From JABDIP01 sp965237625 (lineage in GTDB: Bacteria; Pseudomonadota; Alphaproteobacteria; DSM-16000; Inquilinaceae): 64,000 nucleotides of DNA. The notes beneath the pieces are model-generated. The model saw only the letters and a program-made list of their open reading frames with translations. It did not search any database and was not told the origin of the DNA. The stretch lies in contig CBDEGD010000006.1 in assembly GCA_965237625.1 (NCBI GenBank), positions 62,001 through 126,000 of the forward strand, given 5' to 3'. Positions 26,613-36,400 of the stretch are shown here, piece after piece (the first letter of the stretch is position 1; every line of letters begins with the position of its first letter). The position numbers were made by a program, and so were the translations under genes.

Positions 26613-27470
26613 ATGGTCACAGCCTTTGCGCATCGTGTTGTCCTCGCCGCTTTGCTGCCGTTTCTCCTGGGCGCCTGTTCCGCCGCCGATCTGCTGAACG
26701 CGACCGTGCCCAAGGAGGGGTACACGCTCAGCGAAGGCATCGCCTTTGGAGACGATCCGCGCCACCGGCTGGATGTCTACGTCCCGGACGATCTGGCCGG
26801 GCCGGTGCCGGTCGTTGTCTTCTTTTATGGCGGAAGCTGGCGCAATGGCGACCGGCAGGATTACCTGTTCGTGGGAGAGGCCCTGGCGTCACGCGGCTTC
26901 GTCGCCGTGATCCCCGACTACCGGCTGTACCCCGATGTCGCTTTCCCGGATTTTCTGGCCGACAGCGCCAACGCGGTCCGCTGGGTCCGCGAGTCGATCG
27001 CGGGGCATGATGGCGATCCGGATCGGATCTTCCTGATGGGGCATTCGGCGGGTGCCTACAATGCCGCAATGCTGGCAGTCGACGCCCGCTATCTGGCGGA
27101 GGCCGGGCTCGACCGGACGGTCATAGACGGCGTGATCGGCCTTGCCGGTCCCTACGATTTTCTGCCCCTGGACACGCGCGTAACCCGCCGTGTGTTCGGC
27201 GCGGCGCCGGACCTCCTGCAGACCCAGCCGGTGACCTTCGTCGACGGAGATACGCCGCCGCTGCTGCTCGTCACCGGTACCGACGACACCATCGTGCGTC
27301 CACGCAACAGCGAGTCCCTCGCGGGCTTGGCGAATAGGTCCGGCGGCTCGGCCAGCCTTCGTTTCTACCCGGGAATCGGCCATTTCCGCTTGGTTCTGTC
27401 CCTCGCGGACGGCTATCGGGGCGACGCGCCGGTGCTCGACGATGTGGAGGCGTTCATCCGCGGTCGATAG
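26613..27470 (+). CDS. alpha/beta-hydrolase lipoprotein (carboxylesterase-like)
   Basis: 285-aa protein with a lipoprotein signal (LLPFLLGAC, lipobox Cys near residue 22), so it is probably anchored in the envelope. The fold is an esterase/lipase-like alpha/beta hydrolase: oxyanion segment VVFFYGGSWRNG, IPDYRLYPDVAFP, nucleophile elbow GHSAG in DRIFLMGHSAGAYNA, acid in LLVTGTDDTIV and His in YPGIGHFRL. The catalytic triad is therefore complete. Substrate unknown. It sits between the heparinase-like gene and purH on the same strand, with gaps near 100 bp. Confidence 0.88.
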   Translation: MVTAFAHRVVLAALLPFLLGACSAADLLNATVPKEGYTLSEGIAFGDDPRHRLDVYVPDDLAGPVPVVVFFYGGSWRNGDRQDYLFVGEALASRGFVAVIPDYRLYPDVAFPDFLADSANAVRWVRESIAGHDGDPDRIFLMGHSAGAYNAAMLAVDARYLAEAGLDRTVIDGVIGLAGPYDFLPLDTRVTRRVFGAAPDLLQTQPVTFVDGDTPPLLLVTGTDDTIVRPRNSESLAGLANRSGGSASLRFYPGIGHFRLVLSLADGYRGDAPVLDDVEAFIRGR

Positions 27471-27564
27471 CCGCTCGCGTTAGGGTTCGCGGTAAGGCTC
27501 GCAGTCGGGGGGCAAACGCTCTAAAAGAGCGCCGTTACCGCCCCACCGACCATCATTGCGAGCC

Positions 27565-29154
27565 ATGCCCGATACACCTCTCGTCGTGAACCGCGCCCTG
27601 ATCTCCGTGTTCGACAAGCGCGGGATCGTCGATCTCGCCCGTTTCCTGGCCGGCCAGGGTGTCGAAATCCTGTCGACCGGAGGGTCCGCCAAGGCGCTCC
27701 AGGATGCCGGAATCCCGATCACCCAGGTGTCGGACCACACTGGTTTTCCGGAAATCATGGATGGACGGGTCAAGACCCTGCATCCGAAGATCCATGGCGG
27801 GCTGCTGGCGCGGCGGGATGTGGCGGAGCACCAACAGGCGATGGCCGATCAGGGCATCGTGCCGATCGATCTGCTGGTCTCCAATCTGTACCCGTTCGAG
27901 GAGACGGTGGCCGCCGGCTCGGATTTCGAGGCCTGCATCGAGAACATCGATATCGGCGGACCGGCAATGATCCGCGCCGCGGCGAAGAATCATGATTTCG
28001 TGGCCGTCGTTACCGATCCCGGGGATTATGGGACGGTGATCTCGGAGATCGAGGGCGAGGGCGGCGTCACCGGTGCGCTGCGCCGGCATCTGGCGGCGGC
28101 GGCATTCGCCCGCACGGCGGCCTATGATGCAGCAGTGTCGGGATGGTTCGCCGGCGTGCTCGATACACCGTTTCCGTCGCGCCTCACGGTGTCGGGGCAG
28201 TTGATGGAAAGCCTGCGGTACGGCGAGAACCCGCACCAGCGCGCGGCACTCTATCGCGCCGATCCGGCACGGCCGGGAATCGTTTCCGGCCGCCAGGTCC
28301 AGGGCAAGGCGCTCAGCTTCAACAACATCAACGATGCCGACGCCGCCTTCGAACTGGTCGCCGAGTTCGAGGGTCCGGCGATCGCCATCATCAAGCACGC
28401 CAACCCGTGCGGGGTCGCCACCGCCGACAGCTTGGCGACCGCCTATTTCAAGGCCCTGGCCTGCGATCCGGTCAGCGCCTTTGGTGGCATAATCGCCGCC
28501 AACCGCACACTGGACGTGGCCACCGCCACCGCCGTAGCGGAGCTGTTCGCCGAGGTGGTGATCGCGCCGGATGCCGATGAGACCGCACTTGAGGTGTTGT
28601 CCGCCAAGAAGAATCTGCGTGTCGTCCTGACCGGCGCCATGCCCGACCCGGCGGTCGGCGGGCTGACCATGCGGACCGTCGCAGGCGGGTTGCTGGTTCA
28701 GGATCGCGATATTGGCAACGTCGCCGCCGAGCAGTTGGACGTGGTCACCAAACGGTCGCCGACCGATGCCGAACTGGCCGATATGCTATTCGCGTTCCGG
28801 GTGGCAAAGCATGTGAAATCGAACGCCATTGTTTATGTCCGGGGCGGCACGACCGTCGGCATTGGCGCCGGCCAGATGAGCCGGGTCGACAGCGCTCGCA
28901 CGGCGGTTGCCAAGGCCGCCGAGATCGCGGCGATGGAAGGCAGTGGCGGTGGCGGTGGGTCGCCTATCGTCGGGTCGGTCGTCGCATCCGAAGCGTTCTT
29001 TCCCTTCGCCGACGGGCTGTTGACCGCGATAAAAGCCGGCGCGACAGCCGTGATCCAGCCTGGCGGATCCATGCGCGACCAGGAGGTGATCGCCGCCGCC
29101 GACCAGGCTGGCATCGCTATGGTCTTCACCGGGATGCGACATTTCCGGCACTAG
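27565..29154 (+). CDS. purH: bifunctional AICAR formyltransferase/IMP cyclohydrolase
   Basis: Catalyses the last two steps of de novo IMP synthesis. The 529-aa product has the MGS-like IMP cyclohydrolase domain first (RALISVFDKRGIVDLA, STGGSAKAL, GRVKTLHPKIHGGLLARR) and the formyltransferase domain after (LRYGENPHQRAALYR, the IKHANPCGVA active-site region, DPVSAFGGIIAAN, KSNAIVYV). Near the C-terminus a short Gly-rich insertion (EGSGGGGGSP) precedes VGSVVASEAFFPFADGL. ATG 27565 is preferred to TTG 27556. The TAG stop is contributed by the CTAG end of a palindromic repeat. Confidence 0.97.
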   Translation: MPDTPLVVNRALISVFDKRGIVDLARFLAGQGVEILSTGGSAKALQDAGIPITQVSDHTGFPEIMDGRVKTLHPKIHGGLLARRDVAEHQQAMADQGIVPIDLLVSNLYPFEETVAAGSDFEACIENIDIGGPAMIRAAAKNHDFVAVVTDPGDYGTVISEIEGEGGVTGALRRHLAAAAFARTAAYDAAVSGWFAGVLDTPFPSRLTVSGQLMESLRYGENPHQRAALYRADPARPGIVSGRQVQGKALSFNNINDADAAFELVAEFEGPAIAIIKHANPCGVATADSLATAYFKALACDPVSAFGGIIAANRTLDVATATAVAELFAEVVIAPDADETALEVLSAKKNLRVVLTGAMPDPAVGGLTMRTVAGGLLVQDRDIGNVAAEQLDVVTKRSPTDAELADMLFAFRVAKHVKSNAIVYVRGGTTVGIGAGQMSRVDSARTAVAKAAEIAAMEGSGGGGGSPIVGSVVASEAFFPFADGLLTAIKAGATAVIQPGGSMRDQEVIAAADQAGIAMVFTGMRHFRH

Positions 29155-29264
29155 AGCACGATGAGATTAGGTCGATTGACCTAATCTCATCGTGCTCTAG
29201 AATCTTAGGAATAGAGTGGGATTCAGATTTGAAGTCGACTCGACTTCAAATCATCCTGCTCTAG
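29151..29264. repeat. CTAG-bounded compound palindrome, family II (copy 2)
   Basis: Hairpin 1 (29151-29200) is a near-perfect 50-bp palindrome with 23-bp arms around a GATT loop, beginning CTAGAGCACG and ending CGTGCTCTAG; its first bases contain the purH stop codon. Hairpin 2 has perfect 12-bp arms (GATTTGAAGTCG at 29226-29237 and its complement at 29241-29252), extending imperfectly to TAGAG and CTCTAG. The linker CTCTAGAA... matches that of the copy at 24718-24826. Family I follows immediately. Confidence 0.88.
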
Positions 29265-29396
29265 TGTCCCTTTGATCCTGAAATTCGCTATGGCAAATTT
29301 CAGGATCAAAGGGACACTAACTATATGATTCTAGTGTGATTCAGCTTCCAAATCTCGGCACACGAAATGTGCCGAACTTCAGAACCATCACACTAG
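29262..29396. repeat. CTAG-bounded compound palindrome, family I (copy 2, inverted)
   Basis: The first hairpin (29262-29319) is a near-perfect palindrome with arms TAGTGTCCCTTTGATCCTGA and its complement. The second (29331-29396) pairs CTAGTGTGAT with ATCACACTAG and CGGCACA with TGTGCCG. Read on the minus strand, it matches 19454-19586 including the linker (AATCATATAG against AATCAAATAG). With the family II unit it makes four successive hairpins over 246 bp between convergent genes, which should terminate transcription from both sides. Confidence 0.88.
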
Positions 29397-29478
29397 ACCG
29401 TTGTCTGCTCACCGAAGAGCGGGCCGGCGCTCTATGCCCGATCGGCGGTGAATTCGGCGGCGTCCAGGTGAAACTTCA

Positions 29479-30807
29479 TCAGGCCTGCGCTTCCGACGAC
29501 CCGGGCTCTTTTACCGCCAGCAGCAAGAGTCCGCCGGCGATCCAGAAAATGACGATCGTCGACATACCGAGCCGGACGCTGCCGGAGATTGCGGTGACGG
29601 TGCTGAAAATGACCGGACCGAAGAAGGCGGCTGATTTTCCGGTCATCGCGTAGAGGCCGAACATCTCGGTCTCCATGTCCTTGGGCGAGAGCCGGGCCAT
29701 CAGCGACCGGCTCGCGGCCTGTGCCGGGCCGACGAAGATCCCAAGTCCCAGGGCGAGATAGATGAATGTCTGGGCATCGGTCACCAGCAGGAGGGGTATG
29801 GCGAAAAGCACCAGGCCGACCAGGGCGACCAGCACGGTCGGTTTGGACCCCCTGCCGTCGTCCAGCCAAGCGAATCCGGCCGCCCCCAGTCCGGCGGTTA
29901 CGTTGAGACCGATCGCAAACTTCAGGATCTCGGAAAGTTCCATGCCGAACGCAACCGATGCATAGACGCCTCCCATCGCGAACAGGGTGGTCAGCCCGTC
30001 TCTGTACAGCGCGCTGGCGATCAGAAATCTGACAATCTGGCCATAGTCGCGCGCCCTCTTCAGGGTTGCGATCAGAGTCGATATGCCGCGGCGGATCGAG
30101 GTCCGGATGGACAGCCCGGAATCTGGCTCATCGCGGGTCAGAAAAAACAACGGCAGTGAAAACACGGCGAACCAGATCGCCACAAGCGGCGCTGTGGCGC
30201 GAACGTTTTCGCTATTTTCCTCAGGGAGGCCGAGAAAGCCCGCGCTATCGCCGTCGAGCCCGGTGAATCCGAAAAGGGCGATGGCCAGGCATGTCAGCCC
30301 GCCCGCATAGCCCAGCCCCCACGCCCAACCGGACACGCGGCCCAGATAGGGTCTCGGGGCTATGTCGGGCAGCATCGCGTTGTAGAACACGCCCGCGAGT
30401 TCGAATGCGACGTTGGCAAGACCGACGGTCATCAGCGTGAAAAGCACGAAGGATCGATCAGGCTCGGCGTACCATAGGAGCGCTGTCGGCAGTATAGTGA
30501 GCGTGACGAAGACGCCAATCCAGGGCTTCCGTCGGCCGGCATGGTCGGCGATCGCGCCCAGGAACGGACTCAGGATTGCAACAACCAGACCGGAAATGCC
30601 GATCGCATAGCCCCAGGCCGATGCGCCGGCCGTTGCGTCGCCATAAATGCTGCGGGCGAAATATACGCTAATCACGAAGGTGCCGATGACCGTGCTGAAG
30701 GCGGAATTGGCCCAGTCGTAAAGGCACCAGGAGAATATACCGAGGCGGTCTGCCGCCGGTGCGGCTTTCACCGGGGGTGGGCCTGCATGCTGCGCAAGCT
30801 GGGTCAT
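29479..30807 (-). CDS. MFS transporter of the UMF1 family
   Basis: 442-aa inner-membrane protein with about 12 helices. The opening FSWCLYDWANSAFSTVIGTF is the signature of the UMF1 (Atg22-like) MFS group. Other markers are SPFLGAIADHAGRRKPWIG after helix 2-3, FYNAMLPDIAP, RVSGWAWGLGYAGG and the second-half GPAQAASRSLMARLSP. Family members probably export amino acids or other metabolites; the substrate here is unknown. Its 3' end faces purH across the tandem palindromes, and its promoter should lie in the gap after 30807. Confidence 0.9.
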   Translation of the reverse strand: MTQLAQHAGPPPVKAAPAADRLGIFSWCLYDWANSAFSTVIGTFVISVYFARSIYGDATAGASAWGYAIGISGLVVAILSPFLGAIADHAGRRKPWIGVFVTLTILPTALLWYAEPDRSFVLFTLMTVGLANVAFELAGVFYNAMLPDIAPRPYLGRVSGWAWGLGYAGGLTCLAIALFGFTGLDGDSAGFLGLPEENSENVRATAPLVAIWFAVFSLPLFFLTRDEPDSGLSIRTSIRRGISTLIATLKRARDYGQIVRFLIASALYRDGLTTLFAMGGVYASVAFGMELSEILKFAIGLNVTAGLGAAGFAWLDDGRGSKPTVLVALVGLVLFAIPLLLVTDAQTFIYLALGLGIFVGPAQAASRSLMARLSPKDMETEMFGLYAMTGKSAAFFGPVIFSTVTAISGSVRLGMSTIVIFWIAGGLLLLAVKEPGSSEAQA

Positions 30808-31212
30808 GCCGGTCCTTCGAATCGGTGAATGACGGATGCATTGCTAGCGCGTGGGCACGCGCCTGTCACGATGTGCTCCTGGCCTACGGCGATTCGCCGG
30901 CCTGCGGTGCCAATTCCGGATCGGCCGCCGAATTCTGGAACCAACGGGGCGTTTTCGGGGGTGCCAGAATCGTCACCCGCTGTCCGGGCAACGGTGGAAC
31001 ACCGAACATGCGGTTCGCCGTCGAGCGGCCCCCATTGCCTTGAGAAATAAGCTGATTTCGGGCGCCGGCCAATTGATCATCGGCATTGGAACCAATCCGG
31101 CTGGAAATACGGTGTCCTAATCAGGTCGGGGGCGGCGGCGCGCAATGCACCTGTACAATCGAAATGTTATTTGTTCAACTGCCGAAATATCGTGACAAAA
31201 AGGGGCGCAGTA
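30808..31212. other. 405-bp gap between divergent MFS and usp genes
   Basis: Expected to hold two divergent promoters. AT content rises near 31160-31200 just before usp. A 62-codon open frame on the minus strand (30884-31072) has no recognised family and no clear ribosome site, and I do not call it. No repeat or hairpin stands out. Confidence 0.35.
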
Positions 31213-31647
31213 ATGCTTGGAAATTTCGTCGTGGCGGTCGATGGCAGTTCCGGAGGCGAGCGCGCATTACAGGCCGCGATTGACCTGGCCAAACTGACCA
31301 AAGTCGGACTGACGCTGGTCTACGTCATCGAATGGTCCCCCTTCTCCTTTCACACCCCGGAAGAGTTGGCGGAGCGACACAAGCGCCGGGAGGAGGAAAT
31401 CGACCGGGCCCGCACGGCGGTCCTCACACCGTCCGAAGCGATCGTGAAGGCAGCGGGTTTGTCCTGTGATCTGGTGGTCAAGCATGGCCATCCGGCGGAG
31501 ACCGTCGCCGGCATCGCCGAGAGCGGCAAGGCCTCGCACATATTTATTGGGCGCAAGGGCGAGTCGCGTGTCGGAGCGTTGCTGTTCGGCAGCACCGCCG
31601 CCTCTCTGATCCAGATTTCCACCGTCCCCGTGACGTTTGTCCCCTGA
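31213..31647 (+). CDS. universal stress protein (UspA family)
   Basis: 144-aa single-domain protein. It opens MLGNFVVAVDGSSGGERAL (first strand and ATP-contact Asp) and ends with the nucleotide-binding FIGRKGESRVGALLFGSTAA, a variant of G-x2-G-x9-G-[ST], and a final VPVTFVP strand, so it is likely an ATP-binding Usp. An AGGGG at 31201-31205 precedes ATG 31213. It lies 66 bp upstream of the AGCS symporter gene on the same strand, so the two may be cotranscribed. Confidence 0.92.
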   Translation: MLGNFVVAVDGSSGGERALQAAIDLAKLTKVGLTLVYVIEWSPFSFHTPEELAERHKRREEEIDRARTAVLTPSEAIVKAAGLSCDLVVKHGHPAETVAGIAESGKASHIFIGRKGESRVGALLFGSTAASLIQISTVPVTFVP

Positions 31648-31713
31648 CGTTCGTGCCCTGAGGTAAGGGACTCCAAAAAACACTTCCCCCAACCCGACCC
31701 GGGAGAATTTCGG

Positions 31714-33219
31714 ATGAGCAGGCTCCTTCTGGCGATCGCCGCACTTCTTGCATCAACCCAATTGGCATCGGCGGCCAGCATCGACGAGACCATCAACGCG
31801 GCCACCGCCCCGATCGCATCGGCGGTCGGCGCGTTCGTATTCTTCAAGATACCGGTCTTCGGCGCGAATTTGCCCCTGGTGGTTCTTTGGCTGGTGGTCG
31901 GGGCGGTGTTCTTCACCATTTACATGCGCTTCGTGAATATCTGGGGCTTCAAGCACGCGATCGAACTGGTCCGTGGCGACTATGCCAACCCGGACGATGC
32001 GGGCGAGGTCTCCCATTTCCAGGCGCTGGCGACAGCGGTATCCGGCACGGTGGGCATCGGCAATATCGGCGGCGTCGCCGTCGCGGTGACCGTGGGCGGG
32101 CCGGGCGCCACCTTCTGGCTGATCATGGCCGGGTTCCTGGGCATGTCGACCAAATTCGTCGAATGCACACTGGGCGTGAAATACCGCAATGAGAACCCGG
32201 ACGGATCGGTGTCCGGCGGCCCGATGTACTACATGCGCCGGGGCTTTTCGGAGCGTGGCATGGAGGGTCTGGGCAAGTTCATGGGCACCTTCTACGCCAT
32301 CGGCATCTTCATCGGCGCCCTGGGCATCGGCAACATGTTCCAGTCGAACCAGGCCTATGTGCAACTCAACAATGTGACCAACGGGCTGTTCGACGGTCTC
32401 GGCTGGCTGGTCGGGCTCGCCATGGCGGCGGTGGTGTTCGTGGTGATCGTCGGCGGCATCAAGTCGATCGCCCGGGTGACCGAGAAGATCGTGCCGTTCA
32501 TGGCCATCTTCTACTGCGTCTTCGCCATCATCGTGATCCTGATGAACGGCTCGGCCATCCCCGAGGCGATCGGCAACATCTTCACCGGCGCCTTCACCGG
32601 CGAGGGCGTTGCCGGCGGCGCGCTGGGCGCCCTGATCATCGGCTTCCAACGGGCGGTGTTCTCCAATGAGGCCGGTATCGGCTCGGCGTCCATCGCCCAT
32701 TCGGCGGTGCGCACCAACGAGCCGATCACCGAAGGCATGGTGTCCCTGCTCGAGCCGTTCATCGACACCATCATCATCTGCACCATCACCGCCCTGGTGA
32801 TCGGCACATCGGCGGTCGCCAATCCGGGATTCGCGGAGGGCGCCACCGGGATCGCGATGACGTCCCAGGCGTTCAAGACCCAGATCGGCTGGTTCCCGAT
32901 CCCGCTGGCCATCGCCGGCATGCTGTTCGCCTTCTCGACCATGATCTCATGGTCCTATTACGGGCTGAAGGGCTGGACCTATCTGTTCGGCGAGGACATG
33001 CGTGGGCAGACCGCCTACAAGATCATCTTCTGCGTCTTCGTGGTGATCGGTTGCGTCGTGCAGCTCGATCCGATCCTGGAGATCTCAGACGCCCTGGTAT
33101 TCCTGATCTGCGTGCCGAACATCCTGGTGCTCTATGTCCTGGCGCCGCTGGTGAAGGGTGAGCTGAACAGCTACATGACGCGGCTGCGCAGCGGCGAAAT
33201 CCGGAAGTTCAAGAACTGA
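31714..33219 (+). CDS. alanine/glycine:cation symporter (AGCS family)
   Basis: 501-aa inner-membrane protein with about 11 helices that imports alanine or glycine with Na+ or H+. Signature segments are ALATAVSGTVGIGNIGGVAV, GGPGATFWLIMAGFLGMSTK, GALIIGFQRAVFSNEAGIGS and STMISWSYYGLKGWTYLFG. A hydrophobic N-terminal stretch of 20 residues resembles a signal or extra helix. A putative cotranscript with the upstream usp gene. The C-terminus is short and charged. Confidence 0.95.
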   Translation: MSRLLLAIAALLASTQLASAASIDETINAATAPIASAVGAFVFFKIPVFGANLPLVVLWLVVGAVFFTIYMRFVNIWGFKHAIELVRGDYANPDDAGEVSHFQALATAVSGTVGIGNIGGVAVAVTVGGPGATFWLIMAGFLGMSTKFVECTLGVKYRNENPDGSVSGGPMYYMRRGFSERGMEGLGKFMGTFYAIGIFIGALGIGNMFQSNQAYVQLNNVTNGLFDGLGWLVGLAMAAVVFVVIVGGIKSIARVTEKIVPFMAIFYCVFAIIVILMNGSAIPEAIGNIFTGAFTGEGVAGGALGALIIGFQRAVFSNEAGIGSASIAHSAVRTNEPITEGMVSLLEPFIDTIIICTITALVIGTSAVANPGFAEGATGIAMTSQAFKTQIGWFPIPLAIAGMLFAFSTMISWSYYGLKGWTYLFGEDMRGQTAYKIIFCVFVVIGCVVQLDPILEISDALVFLICVPNILVLYVLAPLVKGELNSYMTRLRSGEIRKFKN

Positions 33220-33309
33220 CGGGTGGTATGGCGGGTGCCCTACGGCGCCTGCCGTCCCGTTGCTGGGATCGTCGAGGGGGCCTGCCGGCCATATGCCGTG
33301 GCTCCTCGC

Positions 33310-33421
33310 CTTCGTCGTCCTCGGGCTTGACCCGAGGACCCATTGCACCGTCAGCAATGGCGCTCGACGAACGGGGTAGGCGAATGGATGGGTCCTCGGG
33401 TCAAGCCCGAGGACGACGAAG
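33310..33421. repeat. REP-type long inverted repeat between convergent genes
   Basis: Perfect 34-bp arms at 33310-33343 and 33388-33421, containing CGTCCTCGGGCTTGACCCGA and its complement, around a 44-nt loop. The core CCTCGGGCTTGACCCGAGGA is itself palindromic. This core occurs widely as an extragenic palindrome in Alphaproteobacteria. It sits between the symporter and NAD-GDH genes, which converge, and may terminate both. Confidence 0.9.
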
Positions 33422-33472
33422 GGTAGGAGGGCAGCGTGTGATTTCCCGTCGATCACGGGCCGCCCGTTGCCT

Positions 33473-36400
33473 CTACCCCGCCATCAGCGCCCGCAGGCGC
33501 CGGTTGGCGACCGCCAGCATCGACAGATCCAGCGTGTCTATGGCTTTCAGTTCGGAGATCAGCTGGTCGATGCGTTCGATCGGCTGCTGCCGTCTTTCGA
33601 CCCAGGTCTCGAACAGATGCTTGGCGACCCCGTCGCCGCTGCCCCTGGCGGCATCCAGCACCTTGATGGTCAGGTCCGATTGCAGCCCGTAGAGGTCGTC
33701 GACGATCGCCGCCACCGCCTGTTTCTGCCAATGGTTCGTCACCGGCATGTTGATGGCGCTGTCGCGCAGCCAGGCGATGCCGAACCGGCGGCCGAGGTCG
33801 AAATACATCGGACCCACATCGGCCAGCGGAATCTGGCAGGTGTCGGAGATGTGGATGAGGTCGCAGCCCGCCGCCACCAGGTTCAGCGAGGAGACCCGCC
33901 GCGCCAGATCCTCCGGCACGCCCTTGGTCACCATGCTGGCGGTGCGCTCGACGATCACCTCCCGGGCCTCTTCGTAGATCACCTCATCCAGACCGACATA
34001 AAGGGATTCGATCGCCGGCTTCATATGGGCGATGTGCTCGCCGATATTGGTGACGTCGCCTGTATTGCGCAGCACCCAGCTTGCGGTGCGTTCCACCAGC
34101 CTGCGTGTCAGCAACTGAAGATGGGTCTGGGTGTGGGCGTCGACCTTGTTGTCCAAAGCTTCGATCTGAAGCCAGATATCGCGCAGGCCGAAACTGTCGC
34201 GGATGATGATGTAGGCGCGGGCGATGTCGGCCGGCTCCATGCCGGTTTTGTCGACCATTTCCGCCACGAAGGTCGGGCCGGTGCGGTTGACGATGGAGTT
34301 GGTGATGAAAGTGGCGATGATCTCACGCCGCAGCTGGTGGCGCAGGATGTCGTCCTTGTAACTGCCCTGCAGCGGCTTGGGGAAATAGATCATCAAATCG
34401 TTGGTCATCGCCTCGTCGTCAGGCAGGTCGCTCTGCAGCAGATCGTCGTACAGGGTGATCTTCGCATAGGACAACAGGACCGCTGTTTCCGGCCGCGACA
34501 GGCCTTCTTTCTTGCCGAGCAGATCGGTCAGCTCTTCGTCATCCGGCAGCATTTCGATGGCGCGGTTCAACAGGCCGGCCTTCTCCAGCGACCGCATGAA
34601 CCGGGCCTGCTGGTCCAGCAGCTCCGGCCCCTCCGCCAAGGTCATGGTCAGGGTCTGGGTCTGCAGGTAATTGTCCCGCAGGCACAGGGCGGCAACCTCG
34701 TCGGTCATCTTCTCCAGCAGCGTGTTGCGCTGCTTGACCGTCATGTCGCCGGAACCAACCACGCTGTTCAGCAGGATCTTGATGTTGACCTCGTGATCGG
34801 AGCAATCGACGCCGGCGGAATTGTCGATGAAATCGGTGTTCGGCCGGCCGCCCTTGCGGGCAAACTCGATCCGGCCGCGCTGGGTCACCGCCAGGTTGGC
34901 GCCTTCGCCGATGACCTTGGCGCGCACTTCGCGACCGTTGATCCTGAGCGCGTCATTGGCCTTGTCGCCGGCCTCCGCGTTGCTCTCCGAGGTCGATTTG
35001 ATGTAGGTGCCGATGCCGCCGAACCACAGCAGATCGATTTCCGCCAGCAGAATGGCCTTCAGGAGCGCATTCGGCGTCAGCGAGGACTCCTCGGTATCGA
35101 TGCCGAAGCATTCGCGCATCTGCGGCGTCAGCGTGATGGATTTGGCGCTGCGCTCGAAGATGCCGCCGCCCTTGGAGATCAGCTTGGATTCGTACTGATC
35201 CCAGGAGCCGCGGCCGATCTCGAACAGCCGCTTGCGCTCCTCGAAGCTCTTCGCTGGGTCCGGGTCCGGGTCGATGAAGATGTGCAGATGGTTGAAGGCC
35301 GCCTGCAGCCGGATGTGCTCGGACAGCAGCATGCCGTTGCCGAACACGTCGCCGGACATGTCGCCGACGCCGACCACGGTGAAGTCTTCCTCCTGGGTGT
35401 TGATGCCCATCTCGCGGAAATGGCGCTTGACCGATTCCCAGGCGCCCCGAGCGGTGATGCCCATTTTCTTGTGGTCATAGCCGTCCGACCCGCCGGACGC
35501 ATAGGCATCGCCCAGCCAATGGCCGTAATCGATGGAGATGCCGTTGGCGATGTCGGAGAAGGTGGCGGTGCCCTTGTCGGCCGCCACCACCAGATAGGGG
35601 TCGTCGCCATCGTGGCGGACCACGTCGCGCGGCGGGATGACCTCGCCGCCGGACAGATTGTCGGTGATGTCCAGCATGCCGCGCATCATGGTCTGGTAGC
35701 AGGCGATGCCCTCGGCCTGGAACGCCTCCCTTCCGCCTTCGCGCGGCGGCCGCTTGACCACGAACCCGCCCTTCGAGCCGACCGGCACGATAACGCCGTT
35801 CTTGACCATCTGCGCCTTCATCAGGCCCAGCACCTCGGTGCGGAAATCCTGCCGGCGGTCGGACCACCGGATGCCGCCACGGGCGACCGGGCCGCCGCGC
35901 AAATGCACCGCCTCGACCCGCGGCGAGTAGACGAAGATCTCCCGCCACGGCCGTGGCAGCGGCAGATCGTCGACCCGCTCGCTGTCCAGCTTCATGGAGA
36001 CATAGGGTTTGGGCGCGCCGTCCTCGCCGGGTTGGAAGAAATTGGTGCGCAGGGTCGAGCGGACCAGGTTGATGTACCGGCGGAGGATCATGTCCTCGTC
36101 CAGATTGGAAACCTCGTCGATGGATTTCCGAAGGTCCTTCTCAACGGACTTGATGCGCTTGTCGCGATCGCCCTCCAGGGACGGATCAGCCTGGGCCACG
36201 AACAGATCCAGGACCAGCCGGGTGATATGCGGATAGTTGGCCAGGGTGTCTTCCAGGGCGTCCTGGCCGAATGGGAAGCGGGCCTGGCGCAAATATTTGC
36301 CATAGGCGCGCAGCACCGTGACCTCGCGCCATTGCAATCCGGCCTTGAGCACAAGGCGGTTGAAGCCGTCATCCTCCATTTCGCCTTCCCAAACCTGGAA

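Noticed and set aside
27517..27531. Small hairpin CGCTCT-AAA-AGAGCG before purH
   Set aside because: Only six base pairs with no T-run and no link to a known riboswitch; probably chance.
30884..31072. 62-codon minus-strand open frame before usp
   Set aside because: No recognised family, no ribosome site, lies in an expected promoter region.
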